From contig SJOL01001962.1 in the NCBI GenBank assembly GCA_004794785.1, positions 1,175,643 to 1,239,642 on the forward strand: a DNA stretch of 64,000 nucleotides, given 5' to 3'. The stretch is from Opisthorchis felineus (Eukaryota > Platyhelminthes > Trematoda > Opisthorchiida > Opisthorchiidae). The translations under genes and the position numbers were made by a program. The stretch's first letter is position 1; each line of letters starts with the position of its first letter. The notes beneath the pieces were generated by a model. That model was not told the origin of the DNA, ran no database searches, and saw nothing but the letters and a program-made list of their open reading frames with translations. This document shows, piece after piece, positions 45,513-57,200 of the stretch.

Positions 45513-45680
45513 GGGTGAGATGGCTCAGTGGTTGGAGCGCGAATTTACTGACCGGAAGGTCCGTGGTTCGAACTCGACTTCCCCTGTTTAGGCTTGGGCA
45601 ACCTGGCAGTATCCCAGCCCTCGTCCTTCCTTCGGGTAGCACGGCAGCTAGGCACAGCAACAGCTGAACGATTGTTTTTT
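45513..45680 (+). mobile_element. tRNA-derived SINE (family A) with internal deletion
   Basis: Box A and box B are intact. About 16 nt after box B (the 'ccgacctctgcctct' block) are missing. The tail is GCTGAACGATTGTTTTTT. It abuts the CR1-like LINE that follows. Confidence 0.88.
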
Positions 45681-45689
45681 ACCACCGGA

Positions 45690-47500
45690 AGATAACCATT
45701 TACCCATACAAACCCTTGAGCAACTCTCCTCCAGCTACCACTTCACACATCTCTTGCTGGTAGGTGATTTTAATGCTCCCAAGGTCCCCAGGATGGAACT
45801 CCAGCGGATCAGGTCTAGTGGACATCATGCATCGGCACTGACCAGTCGTTCAACAGAACGCTTGGACGCAACATGTCGTCGCATCCATCAGATACCGCGC
45901 AGGCCAACTACCATTCCTGCTGGATTTGGTTATCACCAACAAAAGACACTTCGTTGATCACGTGTTAATTAAAGCTGTAGTGGGATATAGTGACCACTGT
46001 GTTCTGACCTTTGATTTCATCTGCTACTGGGCCAGAAATCCGGAACATCAAACGTGGATTCGAAATTTCTGCTGTGCAGTCTTCTCAGAAAAACGCAGCT
46101 TTCTTGATCAATTTAAACTGGGACCAGCTTCGATGAAAGAGTTATACAGGACCATTAACCAGAAAATTCATGAGGCTGATGGGATGCTCGTCCGAAGAAA
46201 ACAGCGCACAGTCGGATGGCCTAAAGGCTACCTAAAAGCATCCGGCATCTTCTGGGAAAGAGGTCCCAACCATTCTTCAAAAAGACAACTACAGGTGACA
46301 CAGATGACCTGGCATTTGGTAAAATGCGGAACCGCTATAAATCAGAAATCCGCAACTGGAACAAACGGGGAACCCACAAGTGACTCAATAGTGGTATCTG
46401 AAGTCTACAGAGAACACTATCCGGGACTGTATTCTGCTCCAACGACCTCGTCACATCCAATATTGTCAAGACGTAACTACGAACGGCCTCTAACCAACTT
46501 GGTCTTCTGCACAAGAAAAATCCCTTCAGCGCGTTGGAGCCAGACGAGGTCCATCCAAAGATCCTGAAAGAAACGTCACTCACACTGGTAAACCATATCT
46601 ACCTGATGTTTCGTTATTCACTCGACGAAAACAACCTTCCCTCTGCTTGGAAGCGATTGTCACGCCAATCTACAAAACTGGTGACCGACTATCACCCGGC
46701 AGCTACAGGCCTATTAGCCTGAAACGGATTCTGAAGCGGGCTATCTTAAATCACTTCAGTGCCAACAACTTCATATCCCCAGCGCAACTCGGATTCCTCC
46801 CAAACCGTTCGTGAATGATGAACATACTCGTATTTATGGACAGCTTGGCCCAAGCCGAGTACGAAGGACTCAGATCGGATGCCATATTTTTCGACTTTTC
46901 AAAGGCAGCCGATCGAGCCCTACACGTCCTGTTGCTCCCCAAACTCGAGTCTTACGGGATTCAAGGGTAAATTCTACGCCGGATTAAGGTGATCCTATCA
47001 GACAGAACATTCTGAGTGCAAGTAGGCTCGGCCTACTCTTCTTCGGCACCGGTCTCCATTGAAGTTCCTGAAGGCTCTGTTTTCAGCCTACTTCTGTTTC
47101 TGATCTACGTCAACGACCTCCCAAATGTTCTTTCAAGTCCATGTCTACTTTTTGTGGGCTTGAAATCCTGGGGGTCAAATGCCAGTGCCCTCCAAATGGA
47201 TGTAGACGCTGCAAAACAGCGGTTTTTGGACTAGCACCTTCCACTGAATGACGAAAAGTGCGTCCATACGCATTACGAAGATAGATACCAAGACGGATTT
47301 AGGTATCTGGTTCCCTTCAAACATGAAAAATCGGCTCAAAAGGCATCCACCGTTCTACGGATGATTTGGCGCACCTTCCCCCGTATTGCTCGCATGGACT
47401 TCCAGATACTCTACGGGGCCTACGTCAGACCACTACTTGAATATGCCAACCAAGTTGCCTACTCAGGACGCAAGAAAGATGTAATNGCAATCGTCCTGTG
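45690..47500 (+). mobile_element. CR1/jockey-like LINE, degenerate
   Basis: Order of blocks: LLVGDFNAP (endonuclease), LVITNKRHFVDHV and YSDHCVLTFDF, a long open frame to 46567, EPDEVHPKILKE, then frame-shifted RT traces (SDAIFFDFSKA near 46880, FLIYVNDLPN near 47100) and a C-terminal [15 protein letters not shown] at about 47420. This is a different clade from the RTE-like copies. Several frameshifts and stops. An undetermined base (n) sits at 47485, and recognisable sequence ends there. Confidence 0.8.
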
Positions 47501-48399
47501 AGATCCATAACCGCCCGGATCTTACACTTTTAATGAAGAAGACTGGCATTCAGTAGTATTTGACTTGGTTCTGCCTAATGTGTATGTGTGAATCCACGCA
47601 GCCAAGTCTGTTCACAATATACGTGAGCGCAGATCTGCTGAGGCTGGTTGTTACATACGGAGTTGCAGCTTGCTACATGGAACATTAATTCCGCGATTTT
47701 GACCGCTAGTCCATCTTAGTTCTCTTTTGGAATTAAACCACCACTGTATACCATGACAAAAAGACTGACTTTTGATCGGTCGGTAATGGTAGGCAATCGT
47801 AACTTGCAGATAATTGTTTATGTTTACGGAAATCGACATTGGTGCTCTCTGAGTTCATTTGTGTACGGAATTCTGATCTGGCCATAGATGGTTCCTAAAA
47901 CCGACACTAAAATATTAGATGACGTGAATGATGGGGTTGATGAATTCTAAACCAGTGGATTTTTGCTGGGGAAAACGAATTTCTGATGCACGCAATGAAC
48001 CTGAGGCTGTGGACATTTCTGTTGCTTAAAAAAGGCGGGTTCCGTTTTACACTGTTTGTAGCAGAAGCCGTTTCTATCAGATAGTCCACAGTTGGTGTGT
48101 ACAAGCCGCAAAATCAAACGCTCTTGATGACTGGTAACACTACCAACTGCTACTGACCTTAGTGTGGAAAGAAAACCTTTGACGTTTGAAATATTTACTA
48201 TTAAATGGCTTGACTTTCTGCACTAGCAAACTGATGGGCACGAAGGTGGATATCTTCTGGATGTTTGGATCACTACGAATGCCGATGGTATTACTTCGCC
48301 CTGTCTGCCGAAAGTCTACCTTGGCCGGGCAGTAGCTCAGCTTCACAAGTTATTGTCCCGAGTTGCACAAACACGTTTTGCTTTAATCTTTATCCTTTA
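47501..48399. other. No gene recognised
   Basis: About 0.9 kb without a recognised repeat or exon. Confidence 0.35.
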
Positions 48400-48692
48400 G
48401 AGCAAGACTAACGTGCACCCCAGATACACTCCCTGATGAGGCTGAATTACCAAAACATGTTCTGCGTTCAAACAACTACCCTGATCGTTTCATTGAAAAG
48501 CCCCTCAGAGTGAGTGACAAAGAGACGCGAATCACAGTACTGGAGAAGTCAGTCCACTTAGAGTTCCACTACCCTGGTGATCATGTTTTTAGTCAGTTTA
48601 AACGGGACCTTGCGCCGAACCTAGACCGCAGCAAAACTGACCGTTGGGCCATTGCCGCCGAGCGAAATCCCAGCGCGATTTTTATCAACTAG
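48400..48692 (+). mobile_element. Penelope-like element fragment (between RT and GIY-YIG)
   Basis: The frame reads LRSNNYPDRFIEK, then TRITVLEKSVHLEFHYPGDH and VFSQFKRDLA. This resembles the NGYP..FI ... LPFKGD..SQ..RRL linker that joins the RT and GIY-YIG domains in fluke PLEs. Stop at 48690-48692. Confidence 0.5.
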
Positions 48693-48734
48693 TCATTGCA
48701 TTGGCAATGTTGTAGAATACAGGTAGCTCGGGTG

Positions 48735-48870
48735 AGCTGCTTGGTTGTTCCAAGAGCTTGGCAGTTGGATTGCAAACGTTTCACCGCCAATCAAGGTGAC
48801 ATCTTCAGTGCTGAGTTGAGTGGTTGACCCACTCCAGCTCGGCGAACAGGCCGACAACCAAGCCATTGCA
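48735..48870. repeat. Foldback family, imperfect copy
   Basis: The outer arms GCTTGGTTGT and ACAACCAAGC are inverted. The core TTGGATTGCAAACGTTTCAC...AAGGTGACATCTTCAGTGCT lies inside. It follows the PLE fragment directly. Confidence 0.7.
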
Positions 48871-49749
48871 TTCACCGGCAGTCGCATGGATTCATACATT
48901 GACAAGACTGACGTAAGGCCAGAAACCCGAGAAAAAAGACAATCATCCAAACGAATTCAAACTCTGTCGATTGCTCTTGATTGAACTCGGAGGAACCTGA
49001 AAATCAGGTCTTCGTTTATTAGGCATCCAGTTGAGACGAGACACCAAGTTGAACTTCACTTTTCTTCCCAGGTCACAGCACGAAGTGAACTTCCTCAAGG
49101 CAGCATTGATTGATTGATTCAGGCCTGTACCGTGCGCTTGAAAGACCTGAGAGTCACTCTGAGACCACTTTTGTCTTGTTGATTGGTCAGATTACAGTGC
49201 AGTTAGTACTGCATTTTTGTCTTATTTTATTCCGTTATACATGTATTGCGTCAGGGTTTATTGTGTGAAATTATTTCATCCCGAAACATTGCTATGCCTA
49301 CGTCATTCATAATTCCTGTAATCCAGCCTGGTGCAACAGTAAGATTGGTTTTCAATTCACAGTTGTCCCGATAAACTGCAAATGAGCCGAAAGTGGATGA
49401 AAATGGCCTGGACTGTCGGCAAATTGGCATTTTTACACTTTTGGGATAACACAATAATCAAGTTATGCATATCACATGGACGGAATCTACCTTACATGCA
49501 GTCGCGAATTTGAGGGGTTAGCTCGTGATCCACGATGGCCAACGTCTGTTAAATGGATGGCACTTATATGGCATGTGCACATCATCCTAAAGTTTTACAC
49601 AGCTTTGAGACAGAAAAGCCAATCCAGCGATTCCAAACATGCGTATAATTCTGCAGTTAAATAGCATAACATTGTCAAACCTCTGAAACTGACATCTTAA
49701 TGCCTTCATCATTCAAGTACCTTAAGTAAAAATGGTACGCCCGACTCAA

Positions 49750-49931
49750 TCATTCAGCTGTAGCACCCTTTCTGTGCCTAACTGCCATGCCACCCGAAGG
49801 AAGCACGAGAGCTGGGATAGTGCCAGGGTGCCCAAGCCTAGACAGAGGAAGTCGAGAGGCAGAAGTCGGGTTCCAACCACGGACCTTTCGGTCAGTAACT
49901 TCGCGCTCTAACCACTGAGCCACCTCACCAC
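49750..49931 (-). mobile_element. tRNA-derived SINE (family A), antisense
   Basis: Full-length reverse copy from ATTCAGCTGTAGCACCCTTT to GAGCCACCTCACC. A short CTCAA repeat flanks it, too short to be sure of a target-site duplication. Confidence 0.88.
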
Positions 49932-50622
49932 GCTCAACTGCCTCGAGATAGTCTCTTGTTACGCTGATTACTCATTTGAATGTAAAAATTGACACACTAC
50001 TTGTCTCGCAGCATCTGCAATCCCAATTGGCGGAAAGTTGCCTTCCGTTCTCTGATTTACGCCCAACTATGAAGTTTTGCAGTTCACTCAATAACACTAT
50101 TTTACAGCAATTCCTGGGCCCAAGCCTAACGCAGCAAAGATTACATCGTGACTGAATAAGAAGGTAGTCCCCAAATAACTAACGGATGAGAAAATGGAGC
50201 TCAAAAAGGACTCCTTGCTACCTAAGTCAAACCCAACCCAATTCAGTTTATATAGGTAGACTAGTCCAACACACTTTCCAATTGCCCTTACGATACAATA
50301 AAAGCCAGGGTTCAGAGGGAATGAAACATTCTTAAAAGATAGAGTACAAAACAGTTAGTTGAAAAAACTTTTTACACAGTTGCTCATTCATTGCAAATAG
50401 CTTGTAACAGCAGTAGGAAAAATGGAGATTCCGGGATTTCCATAAAAAAACATCTGGCTGTGACCAGTCGACAGTTGCGGAAGAAATGAAAGTTACTACT
50501 GTTACAGTCAGTAGTAGGCTTTTTCCCCTGTTCAGATGGCAGCAGTAAACGCCCCGGTCTCAGTAGTCACCTGCTGGCAGGTGTGCGGATGTGAACAGAG
50601 ATACAGGTAATATTTAGTGGGA
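49932..50622. other. CHAF1A downstream flank / 3' UTR
   Basis: No recognised repeat. I saw no convincing minus-strand AATAAA close to the CHAF1A stop. Confidence 0.4.
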
Positions 50623-51265
50623 TTAGTCAGATTCTATGTGAATCACTTCGCTTGGTGTGGCCACACTCTGCTCAGTGACGTTAGGTCTCTTGATAGGAGG
50701 AGTGAAAAAGGTGTCTAGGGTGGCTCGCTTACGGGCCACAGATGGGACGGAGCTTAATTTTAGCTCTTCTGCCTTCGTGGTGGTAGTGTCAGTGAGCCCT
50801 ACATTTTCCGATACTAAGTTCTCACGCAGGGGTTGCGTTATGAGGGGAGTCAGGTCCGTGTTTTCAAGTCGCTTGAACTTTTTAGCCGTTTTGCGCGCCA
50901 GACGTTGCGGCGGTGATGGTGTGGACTCACTGACAGATGTCAAGCGTTTGACAACAACTGTTAAGGAGTGGCCGTTGAGTAGATGGGCATCGAGTGAAAC
51001 CGGATCCGTCGGAGTGGCTAGTTGTGCTATTTCCACTTCATCACTGATGACAGGGACGTCTATGGAACGACGTTTGGAGCCCGGTGGACGATTCGATCGT
51101 TGGCTAATGGCAACCACATCGGTGAGAAACTCCCATGGAGGAAATGTGATGGCACTAAGTGCCGCATCATCTGGTTCCATACCGAGCGTAGATAGTTCGT
51201 TCAGACCGAACAACGTCGTCAATTTCGGTCGATATTTTCGCAATACATTCGGGTGTACGGCCCAT
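50623..51265 (-). CDS. CHAF1A: CHAF1A terminal exon
   Basis: 213 codons, entered with one base (AG|A). It starts [16 protein letters not shown], matching human CWYVHPQVLQSF. The middle is Ser/Thr/Pro-rich and likely disordered. Near the end [15 protein letters not shown] resembles a PCNA-interacting box (x-x-x-L-x-x-F-F) with Arg in place of the first Gln. It ends VIHIESD, stop 50625-50623. Confidence 0.9.
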
Positions 51266-54200
51266 CTGTGAACACGGAATGAAGGAGGAAATATGTTCAA
51301 GGGCACGCAGTAATAACCCAAAGCCATTAAACCGCAGAAGTGTATATTAAGCGCGCGTTGTAAGTACATGCTCCGAGGTCCATAAATGGTGGGGCAGAAA
51401 CCAAACAGGCGAGACACTAAAGTCCGTAATTAGTCCTGTGCATCCTCGTACCACAAACAAAACTTACAAGTGACGTGGACTAGAGAAAGCACCCATGCGC
51501 CACGAAGGGATTTATCGAATTTTCTGCACATGGTTGTTCTTCGGAGGAGAGGCACATAGGCGCTCAAACACTTCATGATGGAACAGAAAAGTTTAGATTG
51601 TCAATTTGTCTGTCTTGCTTGGCGTCACATAAGCCAAAATGACTCTGTGGCCGATGATGTTCCTACTTATTCAACAATGTCCTGAAATGTAAACCAGGAT
51701 ACATATCCCAGTGTAAAAAAAATCGTTCAGCTGTAACACCCTTTCGGTGCCTAACTGCCATGCCACCCGAAAGAAGCACGAGGGCTGGGATACTGCCAGG
51801 TTGCCCAAGCCTAGACAGGGGAAGTCGAGAGGCAGAGGTCGGGTTCCAACCACGGACCTTCCGGTCAGTAAATTCGCGCTCTAACCACTGAGCCATCTCG
51901 CCCCCATCCCAGTGTAAGATAGACATTAACAAGTGCGAACAGGCTTAGCATGAAACTTTGCATCCGGGTGTTGCCTGTGCGCTGTTCAGATGTACTGAGT
52001 CGAAAAGAAACAAACTATCGAAGACTGCTGCTAAAGAGTTTCTTTCTTCCGTCGTTTAGCTAGAACCAAGGGGAATTCCCTATTCTGACTTCGCTGAGAA
52101 TTGCAGAACAGTTGACCAGCATGAGACCTTTCAGTAAAATTTTGCCCCAAACAGAAACGGTACCGCAATTAGAGAACACTCACCTGCCTTCTTCGAAAAC
52201 GGCCAATTCAGTTAACTTCGACAATACGAGCGTTTGACTCAAAGGCAAATCGTCCCAAGCTGGTCCACCCAAAACAGCTTTGGTTCGCTGAGAGCAAGCT
52301 TGGGCAGCGGCGGAGGTGTGACGTTTATAATCCATATATTGTGTGCATTCAGGGACAGTTCCCGTAGTGTGCTTGTGCCAGAAAACGCGAAACTCAAAAG
52401 CCAACTTCAATTTTCCAAGGGGGCTTCTATGCACCAACTGGATCAAATAGGGAACAGCTTGAATAGGGAGGGATAGATGGAAAAAGAAAACCGATGCAAG
52501 CCATTAGAACATTAGGAGAATCTACCAGGCGGATAACCAGACGATACGTACGACGCGCAGCGTACTGCTATGATTACGGGACAAAGAAAGCAACCTACCT
52601 TCCTCAGGGAGTTCTCTCCTTGTGCGGCGGGTCGACTGAGTAGTGGGCATATTCACTTGGATAGCGATTGGAACAGCGGAGTCCCACAAATGGATCTAAA
52701 TACAGCATATCGGAAAAATACAGTGTACTGCCGTGGAAAAATGAGAAATTAAATGTACAGTGACTTTCAGCACTTTATCAGTCAACATAGCCAGAAGCGA
52801 TGTAATGCGAAATAAGCACACACAGACCGATGTGCTTAAGAATTTAAAAAACTGTGTAACTAAACTGAGGGAAGTTTATACGTCACCACCACAAAATCAT
52901 TTGGAAACCATCTCAAAAGACGGTGCCAACACCTTGGTTTTTGATAAAAACTAGTCGGTTCACAAAAAGCTCAGGCACAGAAGGCCTCTCATCCTCAGTT
53001 GGGCGATCAGACGGGAGATAATGGTCTGAAATGTGCTCGCCGACCAGTTGTGAAGGTGTGGAGATTCATTCAGATGATGACTAAATGTGGCAACTGACCT
53101 GAGTATCCAAGGGCAATCAGACTGCTCAGACTAGCATTCACGCATGTCATAGAAAAACCTAGCAACGCATACCTTGGAGCATCACTTGAATTCAGCTAGA
53201 TTTTCCTGAGAACTCCAAACCAACGGCTGGAGAAGCGGTCATTACCAGTCAGGTACACAAAAGCACAAGGTCTCCGCGAGATTCGCTGTGCTTGATAGAT
53301 ACGGCCAACAACATAAACCTACCACGGTTGAGCAACAAGGGAACTAAGCACACCATAAGGGGACCCCGACCGAGTTGCGACGAATAAATTAACTTCAAAA
53401 CAAAAAAGTTTGACGCACTCTGAGGACCTTGTGCGAGCAACAATAAGGACTAAAAACTGGTGAAACAGAGAAGCCAAAAAATTATAGTACGAAGCTTACT
53501 CGATAGATACTCAATGCCGAACGAACCAACTGCAGGCTCGATTTGTCAACGGAGGTGGAATCAGCAACACGAACCCCAATATTTTCAATATTCTCCTTAT
53601 CTTCATCTAATTGGTCGTTTGAGCTCAAAACATTTACAGCCGAAATACTCTCAACTGGGTTCGGGAGCCAAACTGGTCCCAATATAAGTGGTATTAGCCG
53701 CTGCAGACCACGACGATGAGCAGTTTCGTATTCGACCACGGATAATCGCCTTCGTAGATTCTTCATCTCTTCCGCAGCTGCATCCTCTTCTCCAACATCC
53801 TCGGCGGCTACACCTTCGTCATCGGACAGATAGCCATGTGGGACGAAGAAGGTATCATCTTCCTCCTCCTCCTCCTCTTCGTCCTTCTCTTCGTCCTCTT
53901 CTTCATTCTGAATTCAAATTAAATGGAAAGGCGGATAGAAAATCTAGATGTGAACTTAACAGGAAATATCTGACGGAACAAGCACATCCACAAAGTAGTC
54001 TGCTTATAAAAATGAAAGCGGTATTGTTCATACTTAGAATGGCGTAAACGAAAAATCTGCTTTTCCAACTGGAAAAAGTAATTTGTATGCGTGGAATATG
54101 TTACCTTTTGGTTTGGGCCCAAGGTAGTTCACAAGAGATTTTGTGGTAGCCGTTGCTCGCCAAGCGTCCGGGGACTAATCTTACAACAATCGGTTGAGCA

Positions 54201-57200
54201 ACGCTCGCCGTGAATAATAGGCAATATCTATCAGCACATTTCCTTGGGTTGATTCAGGCCAAGTGTCCGTCCCGTGCACAGCCGCTATGCGTAGGACAAA
54301 CAGGTATAAAAAACGCTGTCACGCTGCTTAGTTCTGAGCAGAAACAACTTGCACACACTAGTGTGGAGAGGTGAGGGGAGCAACAGTGCACTGTGTGTTC
54401 ATGTTTGTGCATATCTAGATAGTTCACTGCTGGTTCAATGGTTTCCAATCTGCGAGGCAATTTCGAGTAGCTCTAGAGGCTGATAACGTCCAACAAGCAA
54501 GAAGATAACTTTAAGAAGAAGCATTTGGCGCTCCGAAAGTAAATATTACTTTCGATTTTCTTAAAACGACCTGTTAGTCTTTTTACGTTTAAGGTATTTG
54601 GTGACCTTGAAAAGCAAACCGGTGGAACAAGCAGGCTGCTCTTGCATAGACTCGCAAAACATCTAGTGTGCCGCTTATCTCAACTAAACTAACAAACAAG
54701 TTCCAACTGCCAAAACTCAATGCCTTCGATGATAGTAGTTCCACCTAGTGAGTTGACAGGAGACACTACGTCCTGGGACAGAACGATTGTAACCACTGGT
54801 AGAGCCATCACACTATCCCCGAGAGTTACAAGGTGCACCGACATGTTCTATAAGAACACGGAAGACGACGAGTAGTAAGAACCACAGTACAAATTTGTCT
54901 ACCAATCTGAGTCTCTGATTCCAAGCTACACATCCCATCTAAGTGATAAGGAGAGTTGTTTTTAGGCTGACATTGTAGAAATACCGGAAAAACGGATACC
55001 TGACTCACTGTCCTAACAAGATGGCATGTTTCCTGATAAATATACTCATGAAGTAGATGAATGCACCGGCAGTAGTGCAACCAACAGGACCGCCCAGTTA
55101 GTTTGCATAGCCCTCTGCCCCAATCAGGTAATCAAAACCACATACGCCAAGACTACTGCGACCGAAACAACAAAACCCGCGATCAATAGATAACACCTAA
55201 AATGTCTATAACGCACAGTTCCTCATCCGCAAAACGGTTGGAACACAACTCACCTCCGACTGCGTGATACTCTCCCCAGGCTCCTCCTCTTCCCACTCAT
55301 CGTCAGAATCAACAGAATAATCCAGCTGTCGCACATCCTGAGCAAAAGGTCGTCGGCCAGTGACAATACGACTCCGCCGACGCCACGACCCGTAGTACGC
55401 AGGTCGATAGTTCTCCACAAATTGGAAGAGCTTGGCCCGCAGCCACACCGTACCACCAGAACCTCGGCTTCCATGATACTTTAACGTAGGCGAGTTTAGG
55501 GTGGAACATAGTCCCTCACCTATAAGCATCACCTCGGGTGGTTCTCTACGAAATGAGACAACGTAATTAAAATTGAACGGGCATGACGAAATCCGGTGAG
55601 TCCTGATTAAGCCAACATAAATAACTGAGGGTCCACATACTTGTATTAAGTCAGCAGTGATCCCTGGAAAATGCCTGAGTGAGAGAAATTGAAAAAAGCT
55701 TGATCCAATGACTGTATTCCAGATGACAGACAATTAGAGAGAGCTTTAAGGTAGATCACATATCCGCTAAAATCCGAACATGCTAGGCTGGCGGTGAAGA
55801 CCTGGCCTCAGTAAGCAGGAAAAGGTCTGCTGAAATGATCCCGAGAGCATCATGAGATACATAGCCGAAAAAAACCGCAGCGACGCAAAAAAGTATCTAC
55901 CTCCTCAGGAGTCCCCGGATCCGGACAACGGGGTTTTCTCATCCGGCTCACTCCAAATTAAGGTTAGTGCCTAAATAAGTCTTCTTTCGCTCATAAAACG
56001 CAGAGGCCGTTGAATAAAGCAGTGCCGAACGAACACTATTCACAAGATTCCTGAAGACTCTTTGACAGCCTACGACCAGTTTCACCCTTCTTGAGCCTCA
56101 TCAGGTAGGTGTAGTCCCGAGTTTCGGTCAAACTTTTGTTCTACTTGAATCCAAATTGCACGAAATTTGCGAAATACACTCATTTGCATACCAATTTGGT
56201 TTTAACGGGAGACTCAACTGAATCCCAGCTATATCTATTGTTCATGATATTCTGTCGAGTTTAAATGCGACAAATGGAATGGATAGGATAAAACTTGCAG
56301 AATGCCTCATTACGTCACTGCAACAGGCAATCCGGATGATCTATCAGCTGGCCGGTGGGCTAGAAGGACTACTGACGCAGAGAACCATGGCACATAAGTG
56401 AAAAACTAATCAAGCCACACACCTGAGATACGTTTACTCTACTTGGTTACCTTGGTTCGTAGTGTCGTTTGTGCTTTGTGCCACATCAACTCCCGAATGG
56501 ACAAAATCGGTCTCCCTCCTTAGGTTACAGGCTAAGATGAACAACTCAGCCGAATTCATTCAGTGCTTGTCCGTCAGGTTCTGATACATGGTAATAAGTA
56601 CCCAAAGGATAGTTGACACTTGACGAATCTACTGACGTGCCGGGTACCTTACAACTTCCGGTGTCCGTTGGTAGGGTCCACCCCTAGGACAGACGTTTGC
56701 CCACTCCTCACACGGAACGATAACCGGAGATCTCTTCAAGAAGTACAGAAAGCCTTCTCAAACCACAACGTTGGTTGCAATAAACCTTGATGTGCAACGG
56801 ATGATGGAGAGAGATATCAAATGTAGAGTGCTGATTAGAATTCTTGACTGACCAAGTTCTATGTTTGTAAATTACAGTCTGTTGGTGGTGTGCAGATATT
56901 CGGAGAAATTCAGACTCTCCATCCGGCAAATTTCCGGCCAGTAGTTTGAACACTTAACCGGTCGGCCACAAGCGGCTGATCAGCGGTGTGATGAGTTCGC
57001 ACTCAGACAAGATATAGCACCAGTCATCCTTCACGTGGCCGGGAAGTCGGGAACTCGAGACTCTATGGAGTGCTGATGATTCCCAATAAGGAAAAACGGC
57101 TGTGCAGTGCTCGTCAGCTTTTCAATATAGATTGGCTTCACTGATAGAATGAAATCTCCATTAAAATTGCAGTCTACATTGGCCAGAACTCCGGAGAAGA

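Noticed and set aside
50657..51271. 204-codon plus-strand ORF
   Set aside because: Shadow of the CHAF1A terminal exon, whose family motifs are on the minus strand.
53840..53907. Simple (GAG/GAA)n repeat
   Set aside because: The purine-rich run encodes the acidic segment of CHAF1A in frame between good splice sites and before FFVPHGYLS.
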